This document shows, in pieces, positions 21,694 to 33,938 of a stretch of 64,000 nucleotides of DNA (the stretch's first letter is position 1; every line of letters starts with the position of its first letter). Source of the stretch: Tupaia tana (lineage: Eukaryota > Chordata > Mammalia > Scandentia > Tupaiidae); contig JAKSZU010000517.1 in the NCBI GenBank assembly GCA_026018925.1, positions 27,010 through 91,009 on the forward strand. Reading direction: 5' to 3'. Position numbers and translations under genes: made by a program. Under the pieces are notes generated by a model. It worked only from the letters and a program-made list of their open reading frames with translations. It searched no databases and had not been told where the DNA came from.

Positions 21694-22320
21694 AGAATCC
21701 ACATGGATACTGGGAGATAGATATTTCAGGCACAGGAGAAATGAAGATTTTCTACTCATAATTCAGCCTCCAGCAAGCAAAGCTAGTGTGGTAGGGAGCC
21801 CCTCTGGCCTTCTATCCCTGTCCCTGTGTCTCTGAGGTCTCTGTGTCTCTCTGCTCCTGTCTCCTCATTTTTTTTGGTAATTTTTCCTTTTTACGATTTT
21901 TTTAAAGGTAGAATTTCTCTCTGGCTCTCAGCTCCATCTTTTGTTTTGTTAATAAGCCCTTCTGCTCCTTTCTCCCAGGCAGGAGAGTTGAGCCATAATC
22001 TGAGAAGAATCCACATGGATACTGGGAGCTAGATATTTCAGGCACAGGAGAAATGAAGATTTTCTACTCATAATTCAGCCTCCAGCAAGCAAAGCTAGTG
22101 TGGTAGGGAGCCCCTCTGGCCTTCTATCCCTGTCCCTGTGTCTCTGAGGTCTCTGTGTCTCTCTACTCCTGTCTCCTCATTTTTTTTTTTGGTAATTTTT
22201 CGTTTTTACGATATTTTTAAAGGTAGAATTTCTCTCTGGCTCTCAGCTCCATCTTTTGTTTTGTTAATAAGCACTTCTGCTCCTTTCTCCCAGGCAGGAG
22301 AGTTGAGCCATTCTCTGAGA
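21694..22320 (+). repeat. Two-monomer segment recurring at 34883 (copy 1)
   Basis: The first monomer has 'gccataatctgag'. The second has 'ctctctactcctg', 'ttcgtttttacgatattttt' and 'aataagcacttctgc'. The same ordered set is found at 34883-35508, 13189 bp away (about 42 monomers). Confidence 0.75.
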
Positions 22321-24204
22321 AGAATCCACATGGATACTGGGAACTAGATATTTCAGGCACAGGTGAAATGCAGATTTTCTACTCATAATTCAGCCTCCAG
22401 CAAGCAAAGCTAGTGTGGTAGGGAGCCCCTCTGGCCTTCTATCCCTGTCCCTGTGTCTCTGAGGTCTCTGTGTCTCTCTGCTCCTGTCTCCTCATTTTTT
22501 TTTTGGTAATTTTTCCTTTTTACGATTTTTTTAAAGGTAGAATTTCTCTCTGGCTCTCAGCTCCATCTTTTGTTTTGTTAATAAGCCCTTCTGCTCCTTT
22601 CTCCCAGGCAGGAGAGTTGAGCCATTCTCTGAGAAGAATCCACATGGATACTGGGAACTAGATATTTCAGGCACAGGAGAAATGAAGATTTTCTACTCAT
22701 AATTCAGCCTCCAGCAAGCAAAGCTAGTGTGGTAGGGAGCCTCTCTGGCCTTCTATCCCTGTCCCTGTGTCTCTGAGGTCTCTGTGTCTCTCTGCTCCTG
22801 TGTCCTCATTTTTTTTTGGTAATTTTTCCTTTTTACGATTTTTTTAAAGGTAGAATTTCTCTCTGGCTCTCAGCTCCATCTTTTGTTTTGTTAATAAGCC
22901 CTTCTGCTCCTTTCTCCCAGGCAGGAGAGTTGAGCCATTCTCTGAGAAGAATCCACATGGATACTGGGAGCTAGATATTTCAGGCACAGGAGAAATGAAG
23001 ATTTTCTACTCATAATTCAGCCTCCAGCAAGCAAAGCTAGTGTGGTAGGGAGCCCCTCTGGCCTTCTATCCCTGTCCCTGTGTCTCTGAGGTCTCTGTGT
23101 CTCTCTGCTCCTGTCTCCTCATTTTTTTTTTGGTAATTTTTCCTTTTTACGATTTTTTTAAAGGTAGAATTTCTCTCTGGCTCTCAGCTCCATCTTTTGT
23201 TTTGTTAATAAGCCCTTCTGCTCCTTTCTCCCAGGCAGGAGAGTTGAGCCATTCTCTGAGAAGAATCCACATGGATACTGGGAGGTAGATATTTCAGGCA
23301 CAGGAGAAATGAAGATTTTCTACTCATAATTCAGCCTCCAGCAAGCAAAGCTAGTGTGGTAGGGAGCCCCTCTGGCCTTCTATCCCTGTCCCTGTGTCTC
23401 TGAGGTCTCTGTGTCTCTCTGCTCCTGTCTCCTCATTTTTTTTTGGTAATTTTTCCTTTTTTACGATTTTTTTAAAGGTAAAATTTCTCTCTGGCTCTCA
23501 GCTCCATCTTTTGTTTTGTTAATAAGCCCTTCTGCTCCTTTCTCCCAGGCAGGAGAGTTGAGCCATTCTCTGTGAAGAATCCACATGGATACTGGGAGCT
23601 AGATATTTCAGGCACAGGAGAAATGAAGATTTTCTACTCATAATTCAGCCTCCAGCAAGCAAAGCTAGTGTGGTAGGGAGCCCCTCTGGCCTTCTATCCC
23701 TGTCCCTGTGTCTCTGAGGTCTCTGTGTCTCTCTGCTCCTGTCTCCTCATTGTTTTCTTTGGTAAGTTTTCCTTTTTACGATTTTTTTAAAGGTAGAATT
23801 TCTCTCTGGCTCTCAGCTCCATCTTTTGTTTTGTTAATAAGCCCTTCTGCTCCTTTCTCCCAGGCAGGAGAGTTGAGCCATTCTCTGAGAAGAATCCACA
23901 TGGATACTGGGAGCTAGATATTTCAGGCACAGGAGAAATGAAGATTTTCTACTCATAATTCAGCCTCCAGCAAGCAAAGCTAGTGTGGTAGGGAGCCCCT
24001 CTGGCCTTCTATCCCTGTCCCTGTGTCTCTGAGGTCTCTGTGTCTCTCTGCTCCTGTCTCCTCATTTTTTTTTTGGTAATTTTTCGTTTTTACGATTTTT
24101 TTAAAGGTAGAATTTCTCTCTGGCTCTCAGCTCCATCTTTTGTTTTGTTAATAAGCCCTTCTGCTCCTTTCTCCCAGGCAGGAGAGTTGAGCCATTCTCT
24201 GAGA

Positions 24205-26091
24205 AGAATCCACATGGATACTGGGAGCTAGATATTTCAGGCACAGGAGAAATGAAGATTTTCTACTCATAATTCAGCCTCCAGAAAGCAAAGCTAGTGT
24301 GGTAGGGAGCCCCTCTGGCCTTCTATCCCTGTCCCTGTGTCTCTGAGGTCTCTGTGTTCCTCTGCTCCTGTCTCCTCATTTTTTTTTTTGGTAATTTTTC
24401 CTTTTTACGATTTTTTTAAAGGTAGAATTTCTCTCTGGCTCTCAGCTCCATCTTTTGTTTTGTTAATAAGCCCTTCTGCTCCTTTCTCCCAGGCAGGAGA
24501 GTTGAGCCATTCTCTGAGAAGAATCCACATGGATACTGGGAACTAGATATTTCAGGCACAGGAGAAATGAAGATTTTCTACTCATAATTCAGCCTCCAGC
24601 AAGCAAAGCTACTGTGGTAGGGAGCCCCTCTGGCCTTCTATCCCTGTCCCTGTGTCTCTGAGGTCTCTGTGTCTCTCTGCTCCTGTCTCCTCATATTTTT
24701 TTTGGTAATTTTTCCTTTTTACGATTTTTTTAAAGGTAGAATTTCTCTCTGGCTCTCAGCTCCATCTTTTGTTTTGTTAATAAGCCCTTCTGCTCCTTTC
24801 TCCCAGGCAGGAGAGTTGAGCCATTCTCTGAGAAGAATCCACATGGATACTGGGAGCTAGATATTTCAGGCACAGGAGAAATGAAGATTTTCTACTCATA
24901 ATTCAGCCTCCAGAAAGCAAAGCTAGTGTGGTAGGGAGCCCCTCTGGCCTTCTATCCCTGTCCCTGTGTCTCTGAGGTCTCTGTGTTCCTCTGCTCCTGT
25001 CTCCTCATTTTTTTTTTTGGTAATTTTTCCTTTTTACGATTTTTTTAAAGGTAGAATTTCTCTCTGGCTCTCAGCTCCATCTTTTGTTTTGTTAATAAGC
25101 CCTTCTGCTCCTTTCTCCCAGGCAGGAGAGTTGAGCCATTCTCTGAGAAGAATCCACATGGATACTGGGAACTAGATATTTCAGGCACAGGAGAAATGAA
25201 GATTTTCTACTCATAATTCAGCCTCCAGCAAGCAAAGCTACTGTGGTAGGGAGCCCCTCTGGCCTTCTATCCCTGTCCCCTGTGTCTCTGAGGTCTCTGT
25301 GTCTCTCTGCTCCTGTCTCCTCATATTTTTTTTGGTAATTTTTCCTTTTTACGATTATTTTAAAGGTAGAATTTCTCTCTGGCTCTCAGCTCCATCTTTT
25401 GTTTTGTTAATAAGCCCTTCTGCTCCTTTCTCCCAGGCAGGAGAGTTGAGCCATTCTCTGAGAAGAATCCACATGGATACTGGGAACTAGATATTTCAGG
25501 CACAGGAGAAATGAAGATTTTCTACTCATAATTCAGCCTCCAGCAAGCAAAGCTAGTGTGGTAGGGAGCCCCTCTGGCCTTCTATCCCTGTCCCTGTGTC
25601 TCTGAGGTCTCTGTGTCTCTCTGCTCCTGTCTCCTCATTTTTTTTTTTGGTAATTTTTCCTTTTTACGATTTTTTTAAAGGTAGAATTTCTATCTGGCTC
25701 TCAGCTCCATCTTTTGTTTTGTTAATAAGCCCTTCTGCTCCTTTCTCCCAGGCAGGAGAGTTGAGCCATTCTCTGAGAAGAATCCACATGGATACTGGGA
25801 ACTAGATATTTCAGGCACAGGAGAAATGAAGATTTTCTACTCATAATTCAGCCTCCAGCAAGCAAAGCTACTGTGGTAGGGAGCCCCTCTGGCCTTCTAT
25901 CCCTGTCCCTGTGTCTCTGAGGTCTCTGTGTCTCTCTGCTCCTGTCTCCTCATATTTTTTTTGGTAATTTTTCCTTTTTACGATTTTTTAAAGGTAGAAT
26001 TTCTCTCTGGCTCTCAGCTCCATCTTTTGTTTTGTTAATAAGCCCTTCTGCTCCTTTCTCCCAGGCAGGAGAGTTGAGCCATTCTCTGAGA
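24205..26091 (+). repeat. Dimeric HOR, about 629 bp x 3
   Basis: Three two-monomer units at 24205-24833, 24834-25463 and 25464-26091. The first monomer in units 1 and 2 carries 'ccagaaagc' and 'ctctgtgttcctctgc'. The second in all three carries 'aagctactgtgg' (24611, 25240 and 25870 at 'actgtgg') followed by 'catattttttttgg'. Unit 3 has lost the 'gttcct' mark and has 'ttctatctgg'. Unit 2 has an extra c in 'gtcccctgtg' (about 25277). This is a different, short HOR nested in the diverged region. Confidence 0.85.
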
Positions 26092-26403
26092 AGAATCCAC
26101 ATGGATACTGGGAACTAGATATTTCAGGCACAGGAGAAATGAAGATTTTCTACTCATAATTCAGCCTCCAGCAAGCAAAGCTAGTGTGGTAGGGAGCCCC
26201 TCTGGCCTTCTATCCCTGTCCCTGTGTCTCTGAGGTCTCTGTGTCTCTCTGCTCCTGTCTCCTCATTTTTCTTGGTAATTTTTCCTTTTTACGATTTTTT
26301 TAAAGGTAGAATTTCTCTCTGGCTCTCAGCTCCATCTTTTGTTTTGTTAATAAGCCCTTCTGCTCCTTTCTCCCAGGCAGGAGAGTTGAGCCATTCTCTG
26401 AGA

Positions 26404-29400
26404 AGAATCCACATGGATACTGGGAACTAGATATTTCAGGCACAGGAGAAATGAAGATTTTCTACTCATAATTCAGCCTCCAGCAAGCAAAGCTAGTGTG
26501 GTAGGGAGCCCCTCTGGCCTTCTATCCCTGTCCCTGTGTCTCTTAGTTCTCTGTGTCTCTCTGCTCATGTCTCCACATTTTTTTTTTGGTAATTTTCCTT
26601 TTTACGATTTTTTTAAAGGTAGAATTTCTCTCTGGCTCTCAGCTCCATCTTTTGTTTTGTTAATAAGCCCTTCTGCTCCTTTCTCCCAGGCAGGAGAGTT
26701 GAGCCATTACCTGAGAAGAATCCACATGGATACTGGGAACTAGATATTTCAGGCACAGGAGAAATGAAGATTTTCTACTCATAATTCAGCCTCCAGCAAG
26801 CAACGCTAGTATGGTAGGGAGCCCCTCTGGCCTTCTATCCCTGTCCCTGTGTCTCTGAGGTCTCTGTGTCTCTCTGCTCCTGTCTCCTCTTTTTTTTTTT
26901 TTGGTAATTTTTCCTTTTTACGATTTTTTTCAAGGTAGAATTTCTCTCTGGCTCTCAGCTCCATCTTTTGTTTCGTTAATAAGCCCTTCTGCTCCTTTCT
27001 CCCAGGCAGCAGAGTTGAGCCATTCTCTGAGAAGAATCCACATGGATACTGGGAACTAGATATTTCACGCACAGGAGAAATGAAGATGTTCTACTCATAA
27101 TTCAGCCTCCAGCAAGCAAAGCTAGTGTGGTAGGGAGCCCCTCTGGCCTTCTATCCCTGTCCCTGTGTCTCTGAGGTCTCTGTGTCTCTCTGCTCCTGTC
27201 TCCTCATTTTTTTTTTGGTAATTTTTCCTTTTTACGATTTTTTTAAAGGTAGAATTTCTCTCTGGCTCTCAGCTCCATCTTTTGTTTTGTTAATAAGCCC
27301 TTCTGCTCCTTTCTCCCAGGCAGGTGAGTTGAGCCATTCTCTGAGAAGAATCCACATGGATACTGGGAGCTAGATATTTCAGGCACAGGAGAAATGAAGA
27401 TTTTCTACTCATAATTCAGCCTCCAGCAAGCAAAGCTAGTGTGGTAGGGAGCCCCTCTGGCCTTCTATCCCTGTCCCTGTGTCTCTGAGGTCTCTGTGTC
27501 TCTCTGCTCCTGTCTCCTCATTTTTTTTTTGGTAATTTTTCCTTTTTACGATTTTTTTAAAGGTAGAATTTCTCTCTGGCTCTCAGCTCCATCTTTTGTT
27601 TTGTTAATAAGCCCTTCTGCTCCTTTCTCCCAGGCAGGAGAGTTGAGCCATTCTCTGAGAAGAATCCACATGGATACTGGGAGCTAGATATTTCAGGCAC
27701 AGGAGAAATGAAGATTTTCTACTCATAATTCAGCCTCCAGCAAGCAAAGCTAGTGTGGTAGGGAGCCCCTCTGGCCTTCTATCCCTGTCCCTGTGTCTCT
27801 GAGGTCTCTGTGTCTCTCTGCTCCTGTCTCCACATTTTTTTTGGTAATTTTTCCTTTTTACGATTTTTTTAAAGGTAGAATTTCTCTCTGGCTCTCAGCT
27901 CCATCTTTTGTTTTGGTAATAAACCCTTCTGCTCCTTTCTCCCAGGCAGGAGAGTTGAGCCATTCTCTGAGAAGTATCCACATGGATACTGGGTGCTAGA
28001 TATTTCAGGCACAGGAGAAATGAAGATTTTCTACTCATAATTCAGCCTCCAGCAAGCAAAGCTAGTGTGGTAGGGAGCCCCTCTGGCCTTCTATCCCTGT
28101 CCCTGTGTCTCTGAGGTCTCTGTGTCTCTCTGCTCCTGTCTCCTCCTTTTTTTTTTTTGGTAATTTTTCGTTTTTATGATTTTTTTAAAGGTAGAATTTC
28201 TCTCTGGCTCTCAGCTCCATCTTTTGTTTTGTTAATAAGCCCTTCTGCTCCTTTCTCCCAGGCAGGAGAGTTGAGCCATTCTCTGAGAAGAATCCACATG
28301 GATACTGGGAACTAGATATTTCAGGCACAGGAGAAATGAAGATTTTCTACTCATAATTCAGCCTCCAGCAAGCAAAGCTAATGTGGTAGGGAGCCCCTCT
28401 GGCCTTCTATCCCTGTCCCTGTGTCTCTGAGGTCTCTGTGTCTCACTGCTCCTGTCTCCTCATTTTTTTTTGGTAATTTTTCCTTTTTACGATTTTTTTA
28501 AAGGTAGAATTTCTCTCTGGCTCTCAGCTCCATCTTTTGTTTTGTTAATAAGCCCTTCTGCTCCTTTCTCCCAGGCAGGAGAGTTGAGCCATTCTCTGAG
28601 AAGAATCCACATGGATACTGGGAACTAGATATTTCATGCACAGGAGAAATGAAGATTTTCTACTCATAATTCAGCCTCCAGCAAGCAAAGCTAGTGTGGT
28701 AGGGAGCCCCTCTGGCCTTCTATCCCTGTCCCTGTGTCTCTGAGGTCTCTGTGTCTCTCTGCTCCTGTCTCCTCATATTTTTTTTTGGTAATTTTTCCTT
28801 TTTACGATTTTTTTAAAGGTAGAATTTCTCTCTGGCTCTCAGCTCCATCTTTTGTTTTGTTAATAAGCCCTTCTGCTCCTTTCTCCCAGGCAGGAGAGTT
28901 GAGCCATTCTCTGAGAAGAATCCACATGGATACTGGGAGCTAGATATTTCAGGCACAGGAGAAATGAAGATTTTCTACTCATAATTCAGCCTCCAGCAAG
29001 CAAAGCTAGTGTGGTAGGGAGCCCCTCTGGCCTTCTATCCCTGTCCCTGTGTCTCTGAGGTCTCTGTGTCTCTCTGCTCCTGTCTCCTCATTTTTTTTTT
29101 GGTAATTTTTCCTTTTTACGATTTTTTTAAAGGTAGAATTTCTCTCTGGCTCTCAGCTCCATCTTTTGTTTTGTTAATAAGCCCTTCTGCTCCTTTCTCC
29201 CAGGCAGGAGAGTTGAGCCATTCTCTGAGAAGGATCCACAGGGATACTGGGAACTAGATATTTCAGGCACAGGAGAAATGAAGATTTTCTACTCATAATT
29301 CAGCCTCCAGCAAGCAAAGCTAGTGTGGTAGGGAGCCCCTCTGGCCTTCTATCCCTGTCCCTGTGTCTCTGAGGTCTCTGTGTCTCTCTGCACCTGTCTC

Positions 29401-29856
29401 CTCATTTTTTTTTTGGTAATTTTTCCTTTTTACGATTTTTTTAAAGGTAGAATTTCTCTCTGGCTCTCAGCTACATCTTTTGTTTTGTTAATAAGCCCTT
29501 CTGCTCCTTTCTCCCAGGCAGGAGAGTTGAGCCATTCTCTGAGAAGAATCCACATGGATACTGGGAACTAGATATTTCAGGCACAGGAGAAATGAAGATT
29601 TTCTACTCATAATTCAGCCTCCAGCAAGCAAAGCTAGTGTGGTAGGGAGGCCCTCTGGCCTTCTATCCCAGTCCCTGTGTCTCTGAGGTCTCTGTGTCTC
29701 TCTGCTCCAGTCTCCTCATTTTTTTTGGTAATTTTTCCTTTGTACGATATTTTTAAAGGTAGAATTTCTCTCTGGCTCTCAGCTCCATCTTTTGTTTTGT
29801 TAATAAGCCCTTCTGCTCCTTTCTCCCAAGCAGGAGAGTTGAGCCATTCTCTGAGT
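26404..29856 (+). repeat. Long-period HOR copy X1 (11 monomers, 3.45 kb)
   Basis: Starts with monomer M1 ('ctcttagttctctg', 'gctcatgtctccac', 'attacctgag') and then M2 ('gcaacgctagtatgg', 'cctcttttttttttt', 'ttttcaaggtag', 'tttcacgcacagg', 'gaagatgttc'). It ends with a 'ctgcacctgtc' and 'agctacatc' monomer, then one with 'ctccagtctcc' and 'gtacgatattt'. X2 begins with the same M1-M2 pair. The middle differs from X2 and is two monomers shorter. Confidence 0.85.
27321..27329 (+). other. Splice-donor-like variant, CAG|GTGAGT
   Basis: A one-base change turns 'caggagagtt' into 'caggtgagtt', the consensus vertebrate 5' splice-site sequence, four bases after the polypyrimidine-AG acceptor-like motif common to all monomers. 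The same variant occurs at 30775-30783, 34857-34865 (the homologous position in X1, X2 and X3) and independently placed at 43331-43339. No transcript is known from this window, so function is not claimed. Confidence 0.4.
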
Positions 29857-32800
29857 AGAATCCACATGGATACTGGGAACTAGATATTTCAGGCACAGGA
29901 GAAATGAAGATTTTCTACTCATAATTCAGCCTCCAGCAAGCAAAGCTAGTGTGGTAGGGAGCCCCTCTGGCCTTCTATCCCTGTCCCCTGTGTCTCTTAG
30001 TTCTCTGTGTCTCTCTGCTCATGTCTCCACATTTTTTTTTTGGTAATTTTCCTTTTTACGATTTTTTTAAAGGTAGAATTTCTCTCTGGCTCTCAGCTCC
30101 ATCTTTTGTTTTGTTAATAAGCCCTTCTGCTCCTTTCTCCCAGGCAGGAGAGTTGAGCCATTACCTGAGAAGAATCCACATGGATACTGGGAACTAGATA
30201 TTTCAGGCACAGGAGAAATGAAGATTTTCTACTCATAATTCAGCCTCCAGCAAGCAACGCTAGTATGGTAGGGAGCCCCTCTGGCCTTCTATCCCTGTCC
30301 CTGTGTCTCTGAGGTCTCTGTGTCTCTCTGCTCCTGTCTCCTCTTTTTTTTTTTTTGGTAATTTTTCCTTTTTACGATTTTTTTCAAGGTAGAATTTCTC
30401 TCTGGCTCTCAGCTCCATCTTTTGTTTTGTTAATAAGCCCTTCTGCTCCTTTCTCCCAGGCAGGAGAGTTGAGCCATTCTCTGAGAAGAATCCACATGGA
30501 TACTGGGAACTAGATATTTCACGCACAGGAGAAATGAAGATGTTCTACTCATAATTCAGCCTCCAGCAAGCAAAGCTAGTGTGGTAGGGAGCCCCTCTGG
30601 CCTTCTATCCCTGTCCCTGTGTCTCTGAGGTCTCTGTGTCTCTCTGCTCCTGTCTCCTCATTTTTTTTTTGGTAATTTTTCCTTTTTACGATTTTTTTAA
30701 AGGTAGAATTTCTCTCTGGCTCTCAGCTCCATCTTTTGTTTTGTTAATAAGCCCTTCTGCTCCTTTCTCCCAGGCAGGTGAGTTGAGCCATTCTCTGAGA
30801 AGAATCCACATGGATACTGGGAGCTAGATATTTCAGGCACAGGAGAAATGAAGATTTTCTACTCATAATTCAGCCTCCAGCAAGCAAAGCTAGTGTGGTA
30901 GGGAGCCCCTCTGGCCTTCTATCCCTGTCCCTGTGTCTCTGAGGTCTCTGTGTCTCTCTGCTCCTGTCTCCTCATTTTTTTTTTGGTAATTTTTCCTTTT
31001 TACGATTTTTTTAAAGGTAGAATTTCTCTCTGGCTCTCAGCTCCATCTTTTGTTTTGTTAATAAGCCCTTCTGCTCCTTTCTCCCAGGCAGGAGAGTTGA
31101 GCCATTCTCTGAGAAGAATCCACATGGATACTGGGAGCTAGATATTTCAGGCACAGGAGAAATGAAGATTTTCTACTCATAATTCAGCCTCCAGCAAGCA
31201 AAGCTAGTGTGGTAGGGAGCCCCTCTGGCCTTCTATCCCTGTCCCTGTGTCTCTGAGGTCTCTGTGTCTCTCTACTCCTGTCTCCTCATTTTTTTTTTGG
31301 TAATTTTTCCTTTTTACGATTTTTTTAAAGGTAGAATTTCTCTCTGGCTCTCAGCTCCATCTTTTGTTTTGTTAATAAGCCCTTCTGCTCCTTTCTCCCA
31401 GGCAGGAGAGTTGAGCCATTCTCTGAGAAGAATCCACATGGATACTGGGAACTAGATATTTCAGGCACAGGAGAAATGAAGATTTTCTACTCATAATTCA
31501 GCCTCCAGCAAGCAAAGCTAGTGTGGTAGGGAGCCCCTCTGGCCTTCTATCCCTGTCCCTGTGTCTCTGAGTTCTCTGTGTCTCTCTCCTCCTGTCTCCT
31601 CCTTTTTTTTTGGTAATTTTTCCTTTTTTACGATTTTTTTAAAGGTAGAATTTTTCTCTGGCTCTCAGCTCCATCTTTTGTTTTTTTAATAAGCCCTTCT
31701 GCTCCTTTCTCCCAGGCAGGAGAGTTGAGCCATTCTCTGAGAAGTATCCACATGGATACTGGGAACTAGATATTTCAGGCACAGGAGAAATGAAGATTTT
31801 CTACTCATAATTCAGCCTCCAGCAAGCAAAGCTAGTGTGGTAGGGAGCCCCTCTGGCCTTCTATCCCTGTCCCTGTGTCTCTGAGGTCTCTGTGTCTCTC
31901 TACTCCTGTCTCCTCAATTTTTTTTGGTAATTTTTCCTTTTTACGATTTTTTTAAAGGTAGAATTTCTCTCTGGCTCTCAGCTCCATCTTTTGTTTTGTT
32001 AATAAGCCCTTCTGCTCCTTTCTCCCAGGCAGGAGAGTTGAGCCATTCTCTGAGAAGAATCCACATGGATACTGGGAGCTAGATATTTCAGGCACAGGAG
32101 AAATGAAGATTTTCTACTCATAATTCAGCCTCCAGCAAGCAAAGCTAGTGTGGTAGGGAGCCCCTCTGGCCTTCTATCCCTGTCCCTGTGTCTCTGAGGT
32201 CTCTGTGTCTCTCTGCTCCTGTCTCCTCATTTTTTTTTTTGGTAATTTTTCCTTTTTACGATTTTTTTAAAGGTAGAATTTCTCTCTGGCTCTCAGCTCC
32301 ATCTTTTGTTTTGTTAATAAGCCCTTCTGCTCCTTTCTCCCAGGCAGGAGAGTTGAGCCATTCTCTGAGAAGAATCCACATGGATACTGGGTGCTAGATA
32401 TTTCAGGCACAGGAGAAATGAAGATTTTCTACTCATAATTCAGCCTCCAGCAAGCAAAGCTAGTGTGGTAGGGAGCCCCTCTGGCCTTCTATCCCTGTCC
32501 CTGTGTCTCTGAGGTCTCTGTGTCTCTCTGCTCCTGTCTCCTCATTGTTTTCTTTGGTAATTTTTCCTTTTTATGATTTTTTTAAAGGTAGAATTTCTCT
32601 CTGGCTCTCAGCTCCATCTTTTGTTTTGTTAATAAGCCCTTCTGCTCCTTTCTCCCAGGCTGGAGAGTTGAGCCATTCTCTGAGAAGAATCCACATGGAT
32701 GCTGGGAACTAGATATTTCAGGCACATGAGAAATGAAGATTTTCTACTCATAATTCAGCCTCCAGCAAGCAAAGCTAATGTGGTAGGGAGCCCCTCTGGC

Positions 32801-33938
32801 CTTCTATCCCTGTCCCTGTGTCTCTGAGGTCTCTGTGTCTCACTGCTCCTGTCTCCTCATTTTTTTTTGGTAATTTTTCCTTTTTACGATTTTTTAAAAG
32901 TAGAATTTCTCTCTGGCTCTCAGCTCCATCTTTTGTTTTGTTAATAAGCCCTTCTGCTCCTTTCCCCCAGGCAGGAGAGTTGAGCCATTCTCTGAGAAGA
33001 ATCCACACGGATACTGGGAACTAGATATTTCATGCACAGGAGAAATGAAGATTTTCTACTCATAATTCAGCCTCCAGCAAGCAAAGCTAGTGTGGGAGGG
33101 AGCCCCTCTGGCCTTCTATCCCTGTCCCTGTGTCTCTGAGGTCTCTGTGTCTCTCTGCTCCTGTCTCCTCATATATTTTTTTGGTAATTTTTCCTTTTTA
33201 CGATTTTTTTAAAGGTAGAATTTCTCTCTGGCTCTCAGCTCCATCTTTTGTTTTGTTAATAAGCCCTTCTGCTCCTTTCTCCCAGGCAGGAGAGTTGAGC
33301 CATTCTCTGAGAAGAATCCACATGGATACTGGGAACTAGATATTTCAGGCACAGGAGAAATGAAGATTTTCTACTCATAATTCAGCCTCCAGCAAGCAAA
33401 GCTAGTGTGGTAGGGAGCCCCTCTGGCCTTCTATCCCTGTCCCTGTGTCTCTGAGGTCTCTGTGTCTCTCTGCACCTGTCTCCTCATTTTTTTTTTGGTA
33501 ATTTTTCCTTTTTACGATTTTTTTAAAGGTAGAATTTCTCTCTGGCTCTCAGCTACATCTTTTGTTTTGTTAATAAGCCCTTCTGCTCCTTTCTCCCAGG
33601 CAGGAGAGTTGAGCCATTCTCTGAGAAGAATCCACATGGATACTGGGAACTAGATATTTCAGGCACAGGAGAAATGAAGATTTTCTACTCATAATTCAGC
33701 CTCCAGCAAGCAAAGCTAGTGTGGTAGGGAGGCCCTCTGGCCTTCTATCCCTGTCCCTGTGTCTCTGAGGTCTCTGTGTCTCTCTGCTCCAGTCTCCTCA
33801 TTTTTTTTGGTAATTTTTCCTATGTACGATATTTTTAAAGGTAGAATTTCTCTCTGGCTCTCAGCTCCATCTTTTGTTTTGTTAATAAGCCCTTTTGCTC
33901 CTTTCTCCCAAGCAGGAGAGTTGAGCCATTCTCTGAGA
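29857..33938 (+). repeat. Long-period HOR copy X2 (13 monomers, 4.08 kb)
   Basis: M1 and M2 lead again, with the same linked marks including 'tttcacgcacagg' (about 30515) and 'gaagatgttc'. M1 here has an extra c in 'gtcccctgtg' (about 29993). The order downstream includes a 'caggtgagt' monomer, 'ctctactcctg', 'ctctctcctcctg', 'cattgttttctttgg' with 'tatgat', 'ctcactgctcc', 'catatattttt', 'ctgcacctg' and 'ctccagtctcc'. It closes just before the third M1. Confidence 0.87.

Larger units (their letters stand above)
15419..24204 (+). repeat. Diverged monomer region, no long fixed HOR
   Basis: About 28 monomers of the same family, carrying many singletons and some recurring types. Types seen: P ('cattgttttttgg', 'gaatttttctctgg', 'ttgaggcattc'), Q ('gagaaatatcc'), R ('gggagttagat'), one with 'catttattttttgg' (about 17475), one with 'gaggaatccacacgg' (about 17930) and one with 'gattattttaaagg' (about 18765). 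No regular multi-monomer period holds across the region. It reads as an older or less homogenised part of the array. There is no non-satellite sequence. Confidence 0.85.

Noticed and set aside
23708-23917. E-type monomer outside the first HOR block, suggesting the 7-mer resumes
   Set aside because: It shares only the 'gttttctttgg' core. The linked 'tgatagggagcc' and 'tggtctt' marks are missing and its neighbours are not D and F, so the 7-mer order does not resume.
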